Translations under genes and position numbers: made by a program
Part shown: positions 22,281-30,674 of the stretch, in pieces
Position numbering within the stretch: the stretch's first letter is position 1
How the letters are laid out: every line of letters begins with the position of its first letter
Assembly (NCBI RefSeq): GCF_902497785.1
Contig: NZ_CABVHK010000007.1
Span: 186,001-250,000 of the forward strand
DNA: 64,000 nucleotides
Reading direction: 5' to 3'
DNA from: Pseudomonas fluorescens
GTDB lineage: Bacteria > Pseudomonadota > Gammaproteobacteria > Pseudomonadales > Pseudomonadaceae
The notes under the pieces: model-generated
Told to the model about the DNA's origin: nothing
What the model saw: the letters and a program-made list of their open reading frames with translations, nothing else
The model's database searches: none

Positions 22281-23183
22281 TTACTGCACCGGATCACTCA
22301 CCGGCTTGGCAATGATCGCCTTGAGTTCGCTGGTCATCGGGAATTCAAGGTTCAAGCCTTTTGGCGGAATCGGCTGTTCGAACCAACGATTGTAGATCCC
22401 GTTGATCTCGCCCGAGCTATACAGATCGCCCAACACGCTGTTCACCAGCGCGAGGAATTGCGGATCATCCTTGCGCACCATGCAGCTGTAGATTTCCCGG
22501 GACTGCTCCTCCCCCACCACTACCCACTTATGCGGGTCATGAGCCTTGGCGCGCTCGCCGTAGAGCAGTGCGTCATCCATGTAAAACGCCGCGGCGCGAC
22601 CTGATTGCAGCATCTGGAAAGCTTCGCCGTGATCCTTGGCGCTGATCACGAACATATCGATCTTGTTGTCGACGTTGTAGCTTTTCAGAAAGCGCTCGTT
22701 GGTGGTGCCGGCAGTCGTCACCACATTCTTGCCGCGCAGGTCCGCGAAACTTTTGATGCCACTGTCCTTGGCGGTGAGCAACTGGCCTTTGACGTAGATA
22801 AAACCGTAGGAGAACGCCACCTGCTTCTGCCGCTCCGCGGTCACGCCGGTGGAGCCACATTCCAGATCCACGGTGCCGTTCTGCACCAGCGGAAAGCGGG
22901 TTTGCGAGGTCACCAGGTTGTACTTCACCTTGAGGTCCGGCAGTGCCAGTTGCTGCTGGATGCGCTCGACAATCTTGCCCGCCAGATCCACCGAGTACCC
23001 CATCGGTTTACCCGTGTGATCCCCCACATAAGAGAACGGCACCGACGCATCGCGATAGCCCAGGGTGATGGACTTCGCACTGGCGATTTTACTCAGGGCG
23101 CCGGTCAGAGGCGCTTCATTGGCCTGGACCTGACTGCCAAGCAGCAGACCGAGCGTGCAGCCGAGCAACGTGATTTTTTGCAT
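22281..23183 (-). CDS. Amino-acid ABC transporter substrate-binding protein (glutamate/aspartate-like)
   Basis: A 300-residue periplasmic family 3 binding protein. The signal peptide ends at QANEA (about residue 22). The mature part begins LSKIASAKSITLGYRDASVPFSY and contains VDLECGSTGVTAERQKQVAFSYGF and NVVTTAGTTNERFL, close to GltI/AatJ-type acidic amino-acid binders. No permease or ATPase follows. It is downstream of ridA and the D-amino-acid dehydrogenase on the same strand (gap 27 bp), so it may deliver substrate to that pathway, sharing a transporter encoded elsewhere. GGAG seven bases before the ATG. Confidence 0.88.
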   Translation of the reverse strand: MQKITLLGCTLGLLLGSQVQANEAPLTGALSKIASAKSITLGYRDASVPFSYVGDHTGKPMGYSVDLAGKIVERIQQQLALPDLKVKYNLVTSQTRFPLVQNGTVDLECGSTGVTAERQKQVAFSYGFIYVKGQLLTAKDSGIKSFADLRGKNVVTTAGTTNERFLKSYNVDNKIDMFVISAKDHGEAFQMLQSGRAAAFYMDDALLYGERAKAHDPHKWVVVGEEQSREIYSCMVRKDDPQFLALVNSVLGDLYSSGEINGIYNRWFEQPIPPKGLNLEFPMTSELKAIIAKPVSDPVQ

Positions 23184-23210
23184 TTTTATTCTCCGTTGTG
23201 GGGGTGTTTT

Positions 23211-23561
23211 TCAGATTCGTGCGGCGGTGACGGTGATTTCCACCAACACCTGCGGCCGCGCCAGTTCAGCCTGAACCGTGGTGCGGCTCGGCGCCTGGCC
23301 CGGCGATAGCCAGGCCGACCAGACCTCGTTCATCGCGGCAAAATCCTCGCTGATGTTTTTCAGGTAAATGGTCGCGCTGAGCAGATGATCCTTGTCACTG
23401 CCAGCCTCGGCCAGCAAGGCGTCGATTTTCGCCAGCACCTCGCGGGTCTGGCCGCTGGCATCCGAGGCATCGCCGGGCACCTGGCCGGAAAGAAACACCA
23501 GGTCGCCGAAGGTGACGACGCCAGACAGGCGCGGATTGTTGTGCAGTCGGGTAATGGTCAT
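23211..23561 (-). CDS. RidA family enamine/imine deaminase
   Basis: A 116-residue protein of the YjgF/YER057c/UK114 family. Marks are NNPRLSGVVTFGDLVFLSGQVP and the C-terminal PSRTTVQAELARPQVLVEITVTA with the conserved arginine that binds the carboxylate. RidA proteins hydrolyse reactive imines released by amino-acid oxidising or PLP enzymes. It sits 25 bp after the D-amino-acid dehydrogenase gene, whose product is an imine, so a direct partnership is plausible. GAGG nine bases before the ATG at 23561 sets the start. Confidence 0.93.
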   Translation of the reverse strand: MTITRLHNNPRLSGVVTFGDLVFLSGQVPGDASDASGQTREVLAKIDALLAEAGSDKDHLLSATIYLKNISEDFAAMNEVWSAWLSPGQAPSRTTVQAELARPQVLVEITVTAARI

Positions 23562-23586
23562 TGCGGTGTCCTCTTCAAAATGAAAT

Positions 23587-24828
23587 TCACGCGGCCCGGT
23601 GATTGAAACCGTGCAGGTCAATGGAAGGCTGGCGCTGGCCGATCAGCTCGCTGAGCAAGCGCCCGCTGCCGCACGCCAGGGTGAAACCCAACGCGCCATG
23701 GCCGAGGTTGAGCCACAGATTGCGATACGCCGTGGCGCCCAACAACGGCACTCCGCTGGGTGTTGCCGGACGCATGCCGGCCCACTCCACGGCGGCCTCG
23801 TAGTCGCCAGCCTCAGGGAAGGTGTCGCGGGCCTGGCGCTTGATCAGGGCCAGACGTTCGGGATCGACAGCGGGGTCGAAGCCGACGATGTCGACCATCG
23901 CCGCCACCCGCAACTGTTCACCGATGCGGGCGTAGACAATCTTGCGATCGTAGTCGGTGATGCTCACGTCCGGCGCCCGGTTTCCAGCGCCAATCGGCAC
24001 GGTCAGACTGTAGCCCTTCAGCGGATAAAGTGGCAGGCGCAGGCCGGGCAACGCCAACAACGAACTACGGTGGCCTGCGGCGATCACCAGGTGTTCGACC
24101 GGGAGCACCTCCTCACCCAGTTCAATGGCGCTGACCCCACCGCCGCCATGGCGAATGGCGGTCACCGCCTGACCGAGGCGAAATTCGCAACGGCCGGACG
24201 CTTTCAATCGCGCCGTCAGCAGTTGACAAAAACCGTGGCAATCGCCGACCTCTTCATCCGGCGTATAAATCGCCCCGACAAAAGGCCCATCGGCCAGCGC
24301 CGGTTCCAGGTCCGCGCACTCGACTGCCGACAGCACCTGCTGCTGTTGCGGATCGGCCAGGCTTTTGCGCGCATGTTCGAAGCTGCCGGCATTGCGGAAG
24401 GTCACCAGTTTGCCGTTGCGCCGCCAGTTGAAACCGGCCAAGCCATCGTCCTCACGCCAGTGCTTCAATGTGTCCTGGCTGAACAGCGCCAGACGCAACA
24501 GGTGCGCAGCATTCTCTCGGTTCACCGAGCTGCGGCAGGCCGCGAGGAATGAGGCCATCCAGCGCCACTGCACCGGGTCCAGACGCGGGCGCAACTTCAA
24601 GGGCGAATCGCCGCGCAGCATCCAGCCGATGGCCTGCAACGGCACGCCGGCATCGGCCAGCGGCGCGACGTAGCGATAGGACAACTGCCCGCCATTGGCG
24701 AAACTGGTTTCGCTGCCCAGCGAGTCCCGCGCTTCGACCACCGTCACCTCGAAGCCGTCACGGACCAGCGCATAGGCTGTTGCCAAGCCAATGACGCCGC
24801 CGCCGATGATGCACACACGCTGAGCCAT
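23587..24828 (-). CDS. D-amino acid dehydrogenase small-subunit family flavoprotein (DadA-like)
   Basis: A 413-residue FAD oxidoreductase of the DAO family. The N-terminal dinucleotide fold is VCIIGGGVIGLATAYALVRDGFEVTVVEAR; the DadA-type SETSFANGGQLSYRYVAPLADAGVP follows, and the C-terminus carries WAGMRPATPSGVPLLG and NLWLNLGHGALGFTLACGSG. DadA enzymes oxidise D-amino acids to imino acids at the inner membrane. The ATG at 24828 puts the nucleotide fold at residue 4. An upstream in-frame TTG would add a 31-residue extension unlike the family. First gene of a three-gene unit with ridA and a binding protein. It is a paralogue-type gene, not next to dadX. Confidence 0.88.
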   Translation of the reverse strand: MAQRVCIIGGGVIGLATAYALVRDGFEVTVVEARDSLGSETSFANGGQLSYRYVAPLADAGVPLQAIGWMLRGDSPLKLRPRLDPVQWRWMASFLAACRSSVNRENAAHLLRLALFSQDTLKHWREDDGLAGFNWRRNGKLVTFRNAGSFEHARKSLADPQQQQVLSAVECADLEPALADGPFVGAIYTPDEEVGDCHGFCQLLTARLKASGRCEFRLGQAVTAIRHGGGGVSAIELGEEVLPVEHLVIAAGHRSSLLALPGLRLPLYPLKGYSLTVPIGAGNRAPDVSITDYDRKIVYARIGEQLRVAAMVDIVGFDPAVDPERLALIKRQARDTFPEAGDYEAAVEWAGMRPATPSGVPLLGATAYRNLWLNLGHGALGFTLACGSGRLLSELIGQRQPSIDLHGFNHRAA

Positions 24829-24937
24829 GTCCGTCCTTAAAACCGTTGTGAAGACCAGGCCGAGGTTAGAGCCAGGTGACAGCCGGCGGACAATGAATAA
24901 AGATGGCTCACCCATAAACAAAGGTTATGGACTTGCC

Positions 24938-25855
24938 ATGCGTCTTCGTCACATTGAAATTTTCCAGGCCATCCGCCAGACCGGTTCGATCAGCGCGGCC
25001 GCGCAATTGCTCCACGTCTCGCAACCGGCGGTGTCCAAGGTGCTGCAACATGCCGAGCAGCAATTGGGTTTCCCGTTGTTCTTGCGCATACGCGGCAAGT
25101 TGCACGCAACGCCGGAAGCGCTGGAGCTGGAGCGTGAGGTCGACAAGGTCAGCGAAAGCCTGCAAGGCGTGCGACGCCTGGCCCAGAGCCTGCGCCGCGA
25201 GCCCGGCCACAGCCTGCGCATCGGCGCCACCCCGGCGTTGGCGCTGTCATTGCTGCCACCGGCGATTCACGAATGGACCGGGCGCTACCCGGACATCGCT
25301 TGCGAACTGTCCAGCGCCCATAGCCGCGAACTGGTGCAGAACCTGTTGATGCGCGAAATAGACGTCGCCCTGACCCTGCAACCACCGGACCACCCCGCCT
25401 TGAAGGCGCAGGCCCTGGCTTCAGGGGTGCTGGTGGCATTAGCGCCAAAGGGCTATTGGCCGGACGAGGACGTTGGCCAACCGCTGCCGTTGATGGCCCT
25501 GGCCGATGCGCCTTTGATTGGCCTGTCCAGTACCGACCCGTTGGCCGCCCGGCTCGACAGCTACCTCGAAGCGGTGGAACCTGCGCCCCGGGTGCGCATT
25601 GCCGTGCAAACCTATTCACTGGCCAGGGCGATGGTGGAATCCGGTGCCGGTCTGGCGGTGATCGACCCGTTCACCGCACTCGGTGCATCCCCCGCGACGA
25701 CGACCATCCGACCCCTGGCACCACCGTTGCCGATCATCCTGTACGCGTTGACCCGCGTCGCTGAACCGCCGCCCCACACCCTGAACGACCTGTTGCAGAT
25801 ATTCAGCCGTAGGGCCCAGGTACAACTCGATCACCTGAATCTGACCAAAGTTTGA
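24938..25855 (+). CDS. LysR family transcriptional regulator
   Basis: A 305-residue regulator with the LysR HTH at residues 1-60 (IFQAIRQTGSISAAAQLLHVSQPAVSKVLQHAEQQLGFPLFLR) and a LysR substrate-binding domain after about residue 90. It is divergent from the D-amino-acid dehydrogenase gene with 109 bp between starts, the usual geometry of a LysR regulator and its target, so control of that three-gene unit is inferred. The ATG at 24938 places the HTH at the N-terminus; an upstream ATG at 24827 would overlap the neighbouring gene. Confidence 0.9.
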   Translation: MRLRHIEIFQAIRQTGSISAAAQLLHVSQPAVSKVLQHAEQQLGFPLFLRIRGKLHATPEALELEREVDKVSESLQGVRRLAQSLRREPGHSLRIGATPALALSLLPPAIHEWTGRYPDIACELSSAHSRELVQNLLMREIDVALTLQPPDHPALKAQALASGVLVALAPKGYWPDEDVGQPLPLMALADAPLIGLSSTDPLAARLDSYLEAVEPAPRVRIAVQTYSLARAMVESGAGLAVIDPFTALGASPATTTIRPLAPPLPIILYALTRVAEPPPHTLNDLLQIFSRRAQVQLDHLNLTKV

Positions 25856-25907
25856 TGGGGGTCTCGCTGGTTTGGTCGTGCACATATTCTGGGCTGACGC
25901 CGATTCC

Positions 25908-26000
25908 TTGTGGGAGCGAGCCTGCTCGCGAAGGCGTCATGTCATGCCACATCAATACTGGATGGCAGACCGCATTCGCGAGCAGGCTCGCTCCCACAGG
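25908..26000. repeat. REPIN, class A, LysR/HlyIII convergent junction
   Basis: TTGTGGGAGCGAGCCTGCTC GCGAAGGCG and the inverted CGCATTCGCGAGCAGGCTCGCTCCCACA, about 36 bp apart. Confidence 0.9.
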
Positions 26001-26016
26001 TTGAGCGACATCGCGA

Positions 26017-26634
26017 TTAAAGGACGTAAAACAAGATCGCGACAAAGTGCAGCAGGCTTCCGGCAATCACGAACAAATGCCAGATCCCGTGCGCATGCCG
26101 CAGCCGATGATCCAGCGCAAAAAAGATAATCCCGACGGTGTACAAAACCCCGCCCGATGCCAGCCACGCAAACCCGGTCGTACCCAACGCCGCCAGCAAT
26201 GGCTTGACCGCCACCAGCACGATCCAGCCCATCACCGCATAAATCACGATCGACAGAATCCGCGCTTCCGAGCGCGGCTTGATCTCCTGCAGGATGCCGA
26301 TCAACGCCAGCCCCCAGACGATCCCGAACAGCGTCCAGCCCCACGGCCCGCGCAGGGTCACCAGACAAAACGGCGTGTAACTGCCGGCAATCAACAGGTA
26401 GATCGAAAAGTGATCGACCTTTTGCATGATCGCTTTTCTGCGCCCGCGCACGCTGTGGTAAACGGTCGATGCGCTGTAGAGCACCATCAGGGTGAAACCA
26501 TAAATCGCGACGCTGACAATCTTCCACGGGCTGCCGTCCTGGCTGGCGATCACCAGCATCCACACCACCCCGACCGTCGCCGCCACCGCCCCGACCAGAT
26601 GCGTCCAGGCGTTCAATCTTTCCCCGTGATACAT
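26017..26634 (-). CDS. Hemolysin III / PAQR family membrane protein
   Basis: A 205-residue inner-membrane protein with seven hydrophobic helices. Conserved residues of the HlyIII/PAQR superfamily are visible: ERLNAWTHLVGA at the start, YSASTVYHSV, KVDHFSIYLLIAGSYTPF, and the C-terminal HAHGIWHLFVIAGSLLHF. The His/Asp/Ser set forms a metal site in PAQR receptors. The haemolysin name is historical; the bacterial role is unclear. The ATG at 26634 has GGTGAG about seven bases upstream. Confidence 0.92.
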   Translation of the reverse strand: MYHGERLNAWTHLVGAVAATVGVVWMLVIASQDGSPWKIVSVAIYGFTLMVLYSASTVYHSVRGRRKAIMQKVDHFSIYLLIAGSYTPFCLVTLRGPWGWTLFGIVWGLALIGILQEIKPRSEARILSIVIYAVMGWIVLVAVKPLLAALGTTGFAWLASGGVLYTVGIIFFALDHRLRHAHGIWHLFVIAGSLLHFVAILFYVL

Positions 26635-26730
26635 GTGTTGCTCACCCCGCAATCCAATCCAACATCACGCAAGGCTCAGGCCTCAAGCGTAAAAGCGCAA
26701 TGTCTGAAAACACAAACTCCCCTAGAGCTG

Positions 26731-26846
26731 CGTAGGAGCTGCCGAGAGAAACGAGGCTGCGATCTTTTGATCCTGATTTGCGGCGCCCTTGATAATGCCG
26801 AAGATCAAAAGATCGCAGCCTCGTTTCACTCGACAGCTCCTACACA
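26731..26846. repeat. REPIN, class B with insertion in both arms, HlyIII/mdcR divergent region
   Basis: GTAGGAGCTGCCGAG(AG)AAACGAGGCTGCGATCTTTTGAT form and an inverted partner containing the matching CTCGTTTCACTCGACAGCTCCTAC. Both arms share an extra AAACGAG segment, so the insertion predates or was copied during doublet formation. A short fragment ACAGCTCCTACA is repeated just to the right. Confidence 0.85.
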
Positions 26847-26904
26847 GCTCCTACAAGAACCCACATACGTGCACAATCGAGTCATTCAAATAAGAGCCAC
26901 GCCC

Positions 26905-27819
26905 ATGTTGATCGACGAAGAGTTGACCCTGAAAAAACTCGAGGTGTTCCTCGCCTTCATGCGCACGGGTAATCTGGCCCGGGCCGCGGCCGAGTTGCAG
27001 ACCAGTAACGTCAGCGTGCACCGGGCGATTCATTCCCTGGAAAGCGCCCTGCGCTGCCCGCTGTTCAAGCACGAAGGGCGCAACCTGACGCCGCTGGAAA
27101 GTGCGTATGTGCTGGAAGAACGCGCGCAGAAGCTGATCCAGGATGTGGTCGAGACCGTGCGCCTGACCCGTGAAGCCGCCGGGTTCTTCGCTGAACGCTT
27201 CAAGTTGGGTTCGCTGTATTCGCTGACCGTAAAGACGGTGCCGCAGCTGATCATGGGCCTCAAAATCCGCCGCAGCGAACTCAACATCGACCTGATCCTC
27301 GGCTCCAATTTCGACCTGCTGTACAAACTCAAGAACATGGAAGTCGATGCCATCCTGGTGTCGCTGGACGACAGCGTCAACGACCCGGATTGCGCGCACA
27401 TTCCATTGTTCTCCGACGACATCTTCCTCGCGACACCTGCCGATTCGAAGTTCGCCCAACGCGCCGAAGTGGATCTGGCTGAAGTACGCGATGAAACCTT
27501 CATCACCCTGACCCAGGGCTTCGCCACGCACCAGGACGGCAATCGCGTATTCAAGCAGGCGGGGTTTGAGCCAAAGGTGGCGATGCAGGTCAACGACATC
27601 TTCACCCTGCTGAGCATGGTCAGCTCGGGGGTGGGTTATGCGTTGCTGCCGGGGAGGATTGCGGCGGTGTATGAGAACCGGGTGAAGTTGATTCCGTTGC
27701 AGCACAAGTACCGGTTGCAGCAGCACATTGGCGTTGTGTTTTTGAAGGCCAAGGAGCGCGATCCGAACTTGCTGGCGCTGTTGGCGGAGTGCCGGATGTA
27801 TGCCAATCGCCAGGTCTAA
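26905..27819 (+). CDS. mdcR: LysR family regulator of malonate decarboxylase
   Basis: A 304-residue LysR protein: HTH at residues 9-65 (TLKKLEVFLAFMRTGNLARAAAELQTSNVSVHRAIHSLES), substrate domain with LGSLYSLTVKTVPQLIMGLKIRR. The sequence pattern and location directly beyond the mdc operon match MdcR, the activator of malonate catabolism genes. It is transcribed toward mdcM, with a REPIN between the stops. The ATG at 26905 puts the HTH in the usual place. The long open frame upstream runs through a repeat and antisense to the HlyIII gene, so it is not coding. Confidence 0.9.
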   Translation: MLIDEELTLKKLEVFLAFMRTGNLARAAAELQTSNVSVHRAIHSLESALRCPLFKHEGRNLTPLESAYVLEERAQKLIQDVVETVRLTREAAGFFAERFKLGSLYSLTVKTVPQLIMGLKIRRSELNIDLILGSNFDLLYKLKNMEVDAILVSLDDSVNDPDCAHIPLFSDDIFLATPADSKFAQRAEVDLAEVRDETFITLTQGFATHQDGNRVFKQAGFEPKVAMQVNDIFTLLSMVSSGVGYALLPGRIAAVYENRVKLIPLQHKYRLQQHIGVVFLKAKERDPNLLALLAECRMYANRQV

Positions 27820-27832
27820 GACCGTGTTGCGC

Positions 27833-27900
27833 CCTTCGCGAGCAGGCTCGCTCCCACAGGGTTTCTATAGATCCTGTGGGAGCGAGCCTGCTCGCGAAGG
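27833..27900. repeat. REPIN, class A, mdcR/mdcM convergent junction
   Basis: CCTTCGCGAGCAGGCTCGCTCCCACAGG and its exact inverted copy, about 12 bp apart. Starts 13 bp after the mdcR stop. Confidence 0.92.
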
Positions 27901-27920
27901 CCACCGTCCTGTCGAAAAAC

Positions 27921-28685
27921 TTAACCAATCAACCCGCGCATGATCAGGTACAACAGCGAAGGTCCGAGCAGGCAGCCCAGTGCGGTGTAGAACGCCGCCG
28001 TCAGGCAACCATAGGGCACCAGCTTCGGATCAGTCGCGGCCAATCCGCCCGCCACGCCGCTGGAAGTGCCCATCAACCCACCGAAAATCACCGCACTGCG
28101 TGGATTGTTCAAACCGATCATCGGCGCCACGAATGGCGTCATCACCATGACCAGAATCGCCTTGATCAACCCTGCCGCAATCGACAGCGCCATGACTTCC
28201 GAACTGGCACCAATCGCCGCGCCTGTCACCGGTCCGACGATATAGGTCACCGCCCCCGCGCCGATCGTGGTCAGGCTCACCGCATCGGTATAACCAAACG
28301 CCATGGCAACCGAGACACCCGCGACGAACGACGTCCCGACGCCCACGAACAGCGCCAGCACGCCGACGAAGCCGGCGCGCTTGAGCTCATCGACACTCAC
28401 CCCGAATGCCGTGGCGACGATGGCGAAGTCACGCAACATGGCACCGCCGAGCAGGCCGATACCGGAGAGCAGAGGGATGTCGACCACCCCTTTCTGGCCA
28501 CCGGTCAGCGCACCACCGATGTAGGAAAGCAACAGGCCCAGCAGAATGGCGATGGCCGAGCCATGCAGGCGGCCTTTGGTGAATGTGTTGGAAATCCAGT
28601 AGGACACCCACATGGTGACGCCAACAATGGCAAAGCCACTGATCAGTCCGTAACCGGTAATCACCTTCATCATCGATTCGTACAT
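27921..28685 (-). CDS. mdcM: Malonate transporter subunit MdcM (MadM)
   Basis: A 254-residue hydrophobic protein with about eight membrane helices; with MdcL it forms a malonate:cation symporter. MadM-like stretches include GFAIVGVTMWVSYWISNTFTKGRLHGSAIAIL and VTGAAIGASSEVMALSIAAGLIKA. The ATG at 28685 is taken as start; a GTG three codons earlier overlaps the mdcL stop and is also possible. Last gene of the operon. Confidence 0.92.
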   Translation of the reverse strand: MYESMMKVITGYGLISGFAIVGVTMWVSYWISNTFTKGRLHGSAIAILLGLLLSYIGGALTGGQKGVVDIPLLSGIGLLGGAMLRDFAIVATAFGVSVDELKRAGFVGVLALFVGVGTSFVAGVSVAMAFGYTDAVSLTTIGAGAVTYIVGPVTGAAIGASSEVMALSIAAGLIKAILVMVMTPFVAPMIGLNNPRSAVIFGGLMGTSSGVAGGLAATDPKLVPYGCLTAAFYTALGCLLGPSLLYLIMRGLIG

Positions 28686-28690
28686 GGCGA

Positions 28691-29083
28691 TCACCCGATT
28701 GTGTTTGGTGGAGTGATGGCTTCAGGCGCCTTGTTCCCGATGCGCACCAGCACCGGCACCATCGCGAAGGCTATGACCACGGCCACCGTACCGGCCAGGA
28801 TCGCCATCGGCCCACCCTTGAGCGCGCCATACACGTTTTGCTGCGCGGCCATCGCGACCACGATCGGAATGTAGATCGCGCTCCAGAACTCCACGCCTTG
28901 CTCGGTCTTGCCCTTGAACCAGCCGCTTTTGTTGAGGTAGCTGCCCAGCCCGATCAACAGCAGCATCGCAATACCGACGCCGCCCACGTTGGCCGGCACG
29001 CCAATCAGCTTGCCGAGCAGTTCGCCAATAAAAATCCCCGCCAGGGTACAAAAGGCGAGAAAAGCCACACCGTAAATAATCAT
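28691..29083 (-). CDS. mdcL: Malonate transporter subunit MdcL (MadL)
   Basis: A 130-residue membrane protein with four hydrophobic helices, the small partner of MdcM. Family pattern: YGVAFLAFCTLAGIFIGELLGKLIGVPANVGGVGIAMLLLI. GAGG nine bases before the ATG at 29083. It follows mdcH by 65 bp and nearly abuts mdcM, so uptake and decarboxylation genes share one transcript. Confidence 0.93.
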   Translation of the reverse strand: MIIYGVAFLAFCTLAGIFIGELLGKLIGVPANVGGVGIAMLLLIGLGSYLNKSGWFKGKTEQGVEFWSAIYIPIVVAMAAQQNVYGALKGGPMAILAGTVAVVIAFAMVPVLVRIGNKAPEAITPPNTIG

Positions 29084-29148
29084 TGTTGTAGTCCTCAAAG
29101 TGCATCGTCGAATGTTGTTTTTGTTGTTCGAAGGCCTGAGTCGGTGCT

Positions 29149-30060
29149 TTAGGGTTGGCGGCTTCCCTCCTCACGCAATAGCGCCTGCAAAGTGTCGAGA
29201 CGCGCACCGTCAAAGGCAATCACAGTGCCCTGCTCGAACACCCGGCGCGCCAGCCCGGTCAGCACCGCACCGGGCGGCAGTTCGATCTGTAGACGTACGC
29301 CGCGCTCGTAGGCGCTTTGCACGGTGCCGCGCCAATCTACGACGCGGCACATGTTGAAGGCCAGGTCATCGCGCAGCGCGTCGGTGTTGATGATCGGCCG
29401 GGCGCGACTGCCGCTGAGGTAACCCGACGTCGGCGTTTTCAGCGGCACGTTGGTAAAGGCTTCGGCGAGTTTTTTCGCCGGCGCGTCCAGTAGCGGGCAG
29501 TGCGAAGGCACGCTGACCGCCAGCCGTTTCGCCAAACCTGCGCCCTGACTTTTGGCTAACCCGGCGACCGCGGCCATTGCCTCATCGCTGCCGGCAATCA
29601 CCACTTGGTTATCGGCGTTGATGTTGGCCAGATAAACCGGTGTTGCAGCGCTGTGAACCTGCGCGAGCAAACTGTCCACCGCGGCCAGATCCAGGCCGAT
29701 GATCGCCGTCATGCCATAGCCCTGTGGATACGCCTGTTGCATCAGCTCACCACGCAGGCTGACCAGATGCAGCGCGTCGCTGAAGCTCAAGGCTCCTGCG
29801 ACCACCGCCGCTGGATAGGCACCGATGGACAATCCCGCCACGTAATCCGGCGCTATCGATAACTGGCGCGAGGCCGCCACACCGGCGATCAGCAGGCACA
29901 GCTGAACGGCCCGCGTCGATTTCAACGCCTCGGCAGAATCGAGCAGAAACGCGTCTTCACCGAGCACTTCGCTGGCCTCGACCACCGTGTCCCGAGGCAA
30001 CCGATGGAGCATGCCCGGTTGCTGCGCGCCCTGGCCGGGGAACACCAGCAGACTGCTCAC
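29149..30060 (-). CDS. mdcH: Malonyl-CoA:ACP transacylase, malonate decarboxylase epsilon subunit
   Basis: Loads malonyl groups from malonyl-CoA onto the acyl carrier protein MdcC during activation of the decarboxylase. The 303-aa acyltransferase shows FPGQGAQQPGML at the N-terminus, the nucleophile motif GLSIGAY, and SVPSHCPLL with the catalytic His. The start is GTG at 30060, overlapping the mdcG stop as GTGA; residues encoded further upstream belong to mdcG sequence. Confidence 0.93.
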   Translation of the reverse strand: MSSLLVFPGQGAQQPGMLHRLPRDTVVEASEVLGEDAFLLDSAEALKSTRAVQLCLLIAGVAASRQLSIAPDYVAGLSIGAYPAAVVAGALSFSDALHLVSLRGELMQQAYPQGYGMTAIIGLDLAAVDSLLAQVHSAATPVYLANINADNQVVIAGSDEAMAAVAGLAKSQGAGLAKRLAVSVPSHCPLLDAPAKKLAEAFTNVPLKTPTSGYLSGSRARPIINTDALRDDLAFNMCRVVDWRGTVQSAYERGVRLQIELPPGAVLTGLARRVFEQGTVIAFDGARLDTLQALLREEGSRQP

Positions 30061-30674
30061 GCTGCTTGCTCCTGCGGGTTCCACGGATCAGCCACCAGAC
30101 AAGCCTGGCTGGCATTTTTCAGCAGTACGCGACGTGCAGGGCTGGCCCATTCGCGCAGGGCAACGGCACCGAAAGGTGTCTGCAATTGCAGGTCTACCCG
30201 GCACGCGGCCGTATCAAAAATCCTCACCAGTTCCTGCGCCTGAGCACGCTCCAGCGTCTGCGGTGCGCGCAGGATCAAATCGAGATCGCTGCCTTCGTGC
30301 AAAGCCACACAGCCACTGGCCAACTCGAACCCCGCGCTACCGCTGACACCCCAGACCCAACCGCAGCCATCGAGCATTCGCCGAAGTTGATCAAGGCCGC
30401 GCACGGCAGGCAAATCCCGGCCAATCGAGACATGACACAGGTCTTCCGGTTTGACCCGACGTTGAACCGCATCCACCGCCATCACCGTTGCATAGCGCTG
30501 CTCGCGCAACCGTCCTCGCACGCCGACCGCGATGAGACCCGGTGCGCTCAACGCACGCCGAACCACCACCGGCTGGCCGTCGCTCAGCGCTTCGATCACC
30601 CACGCCGGCACATCCGCGGGCAACTGCTCCGGGGTCATTCCCCAGAGCAAATCGTGAGCGAGAAAGGCATTCAC
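30057..30674 (-). CDS. mdcG: Phosphoribosyl-dephospho-CoA transferase
   Basis: Attaches the 2'-(5''-triphosphoribosyl)-3'-dephospho-CoA prosthetic group to MdcC. The 205-aa protein has a nucleotidyltransferase-type acidic motif EGSDLDLIL and the MdcG pattern HDLLWGM near the start. Start taken as GTG at 30674, four-base overlap with the mdcE stop, with GAGAG seven bases upstream; an adjacent in-frame GTG at 30677 is the alternative. Confidence 0.9.
   Translation of the reverse strand: MNAFLAHDLLWGMTPEQLPADVPAWVIEALSDGQPVVVRRALSAPGLIAVGVRGRLREQRYATVMAVDAVQRRVKPEDLCHVSIGRDLPAVRGLDQLRRMLDGCGWVWGVSGSAGFELASGCVALHEGSDLDLILRAPQTLERAQAQELVRIFDTAACRVDLQLQTPFGAVALREWASPARRVLLKNASQACLVADPWNPQEQAA

Noticed and set aside
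24827..24937. N-terminal extension of the LysR gene overlapping the dehydrogenase start
   Set aside because: Would add 37 residues before the HTH and remove the divergent promoter region.
26047..26904. Upstream in-frame extension that would make mdcR nearly 600 residues
   Set aside because: The extension is antisense to the HlyIII gene and passes through a REPIN; the LysR HTH belongs at the N-terminus.
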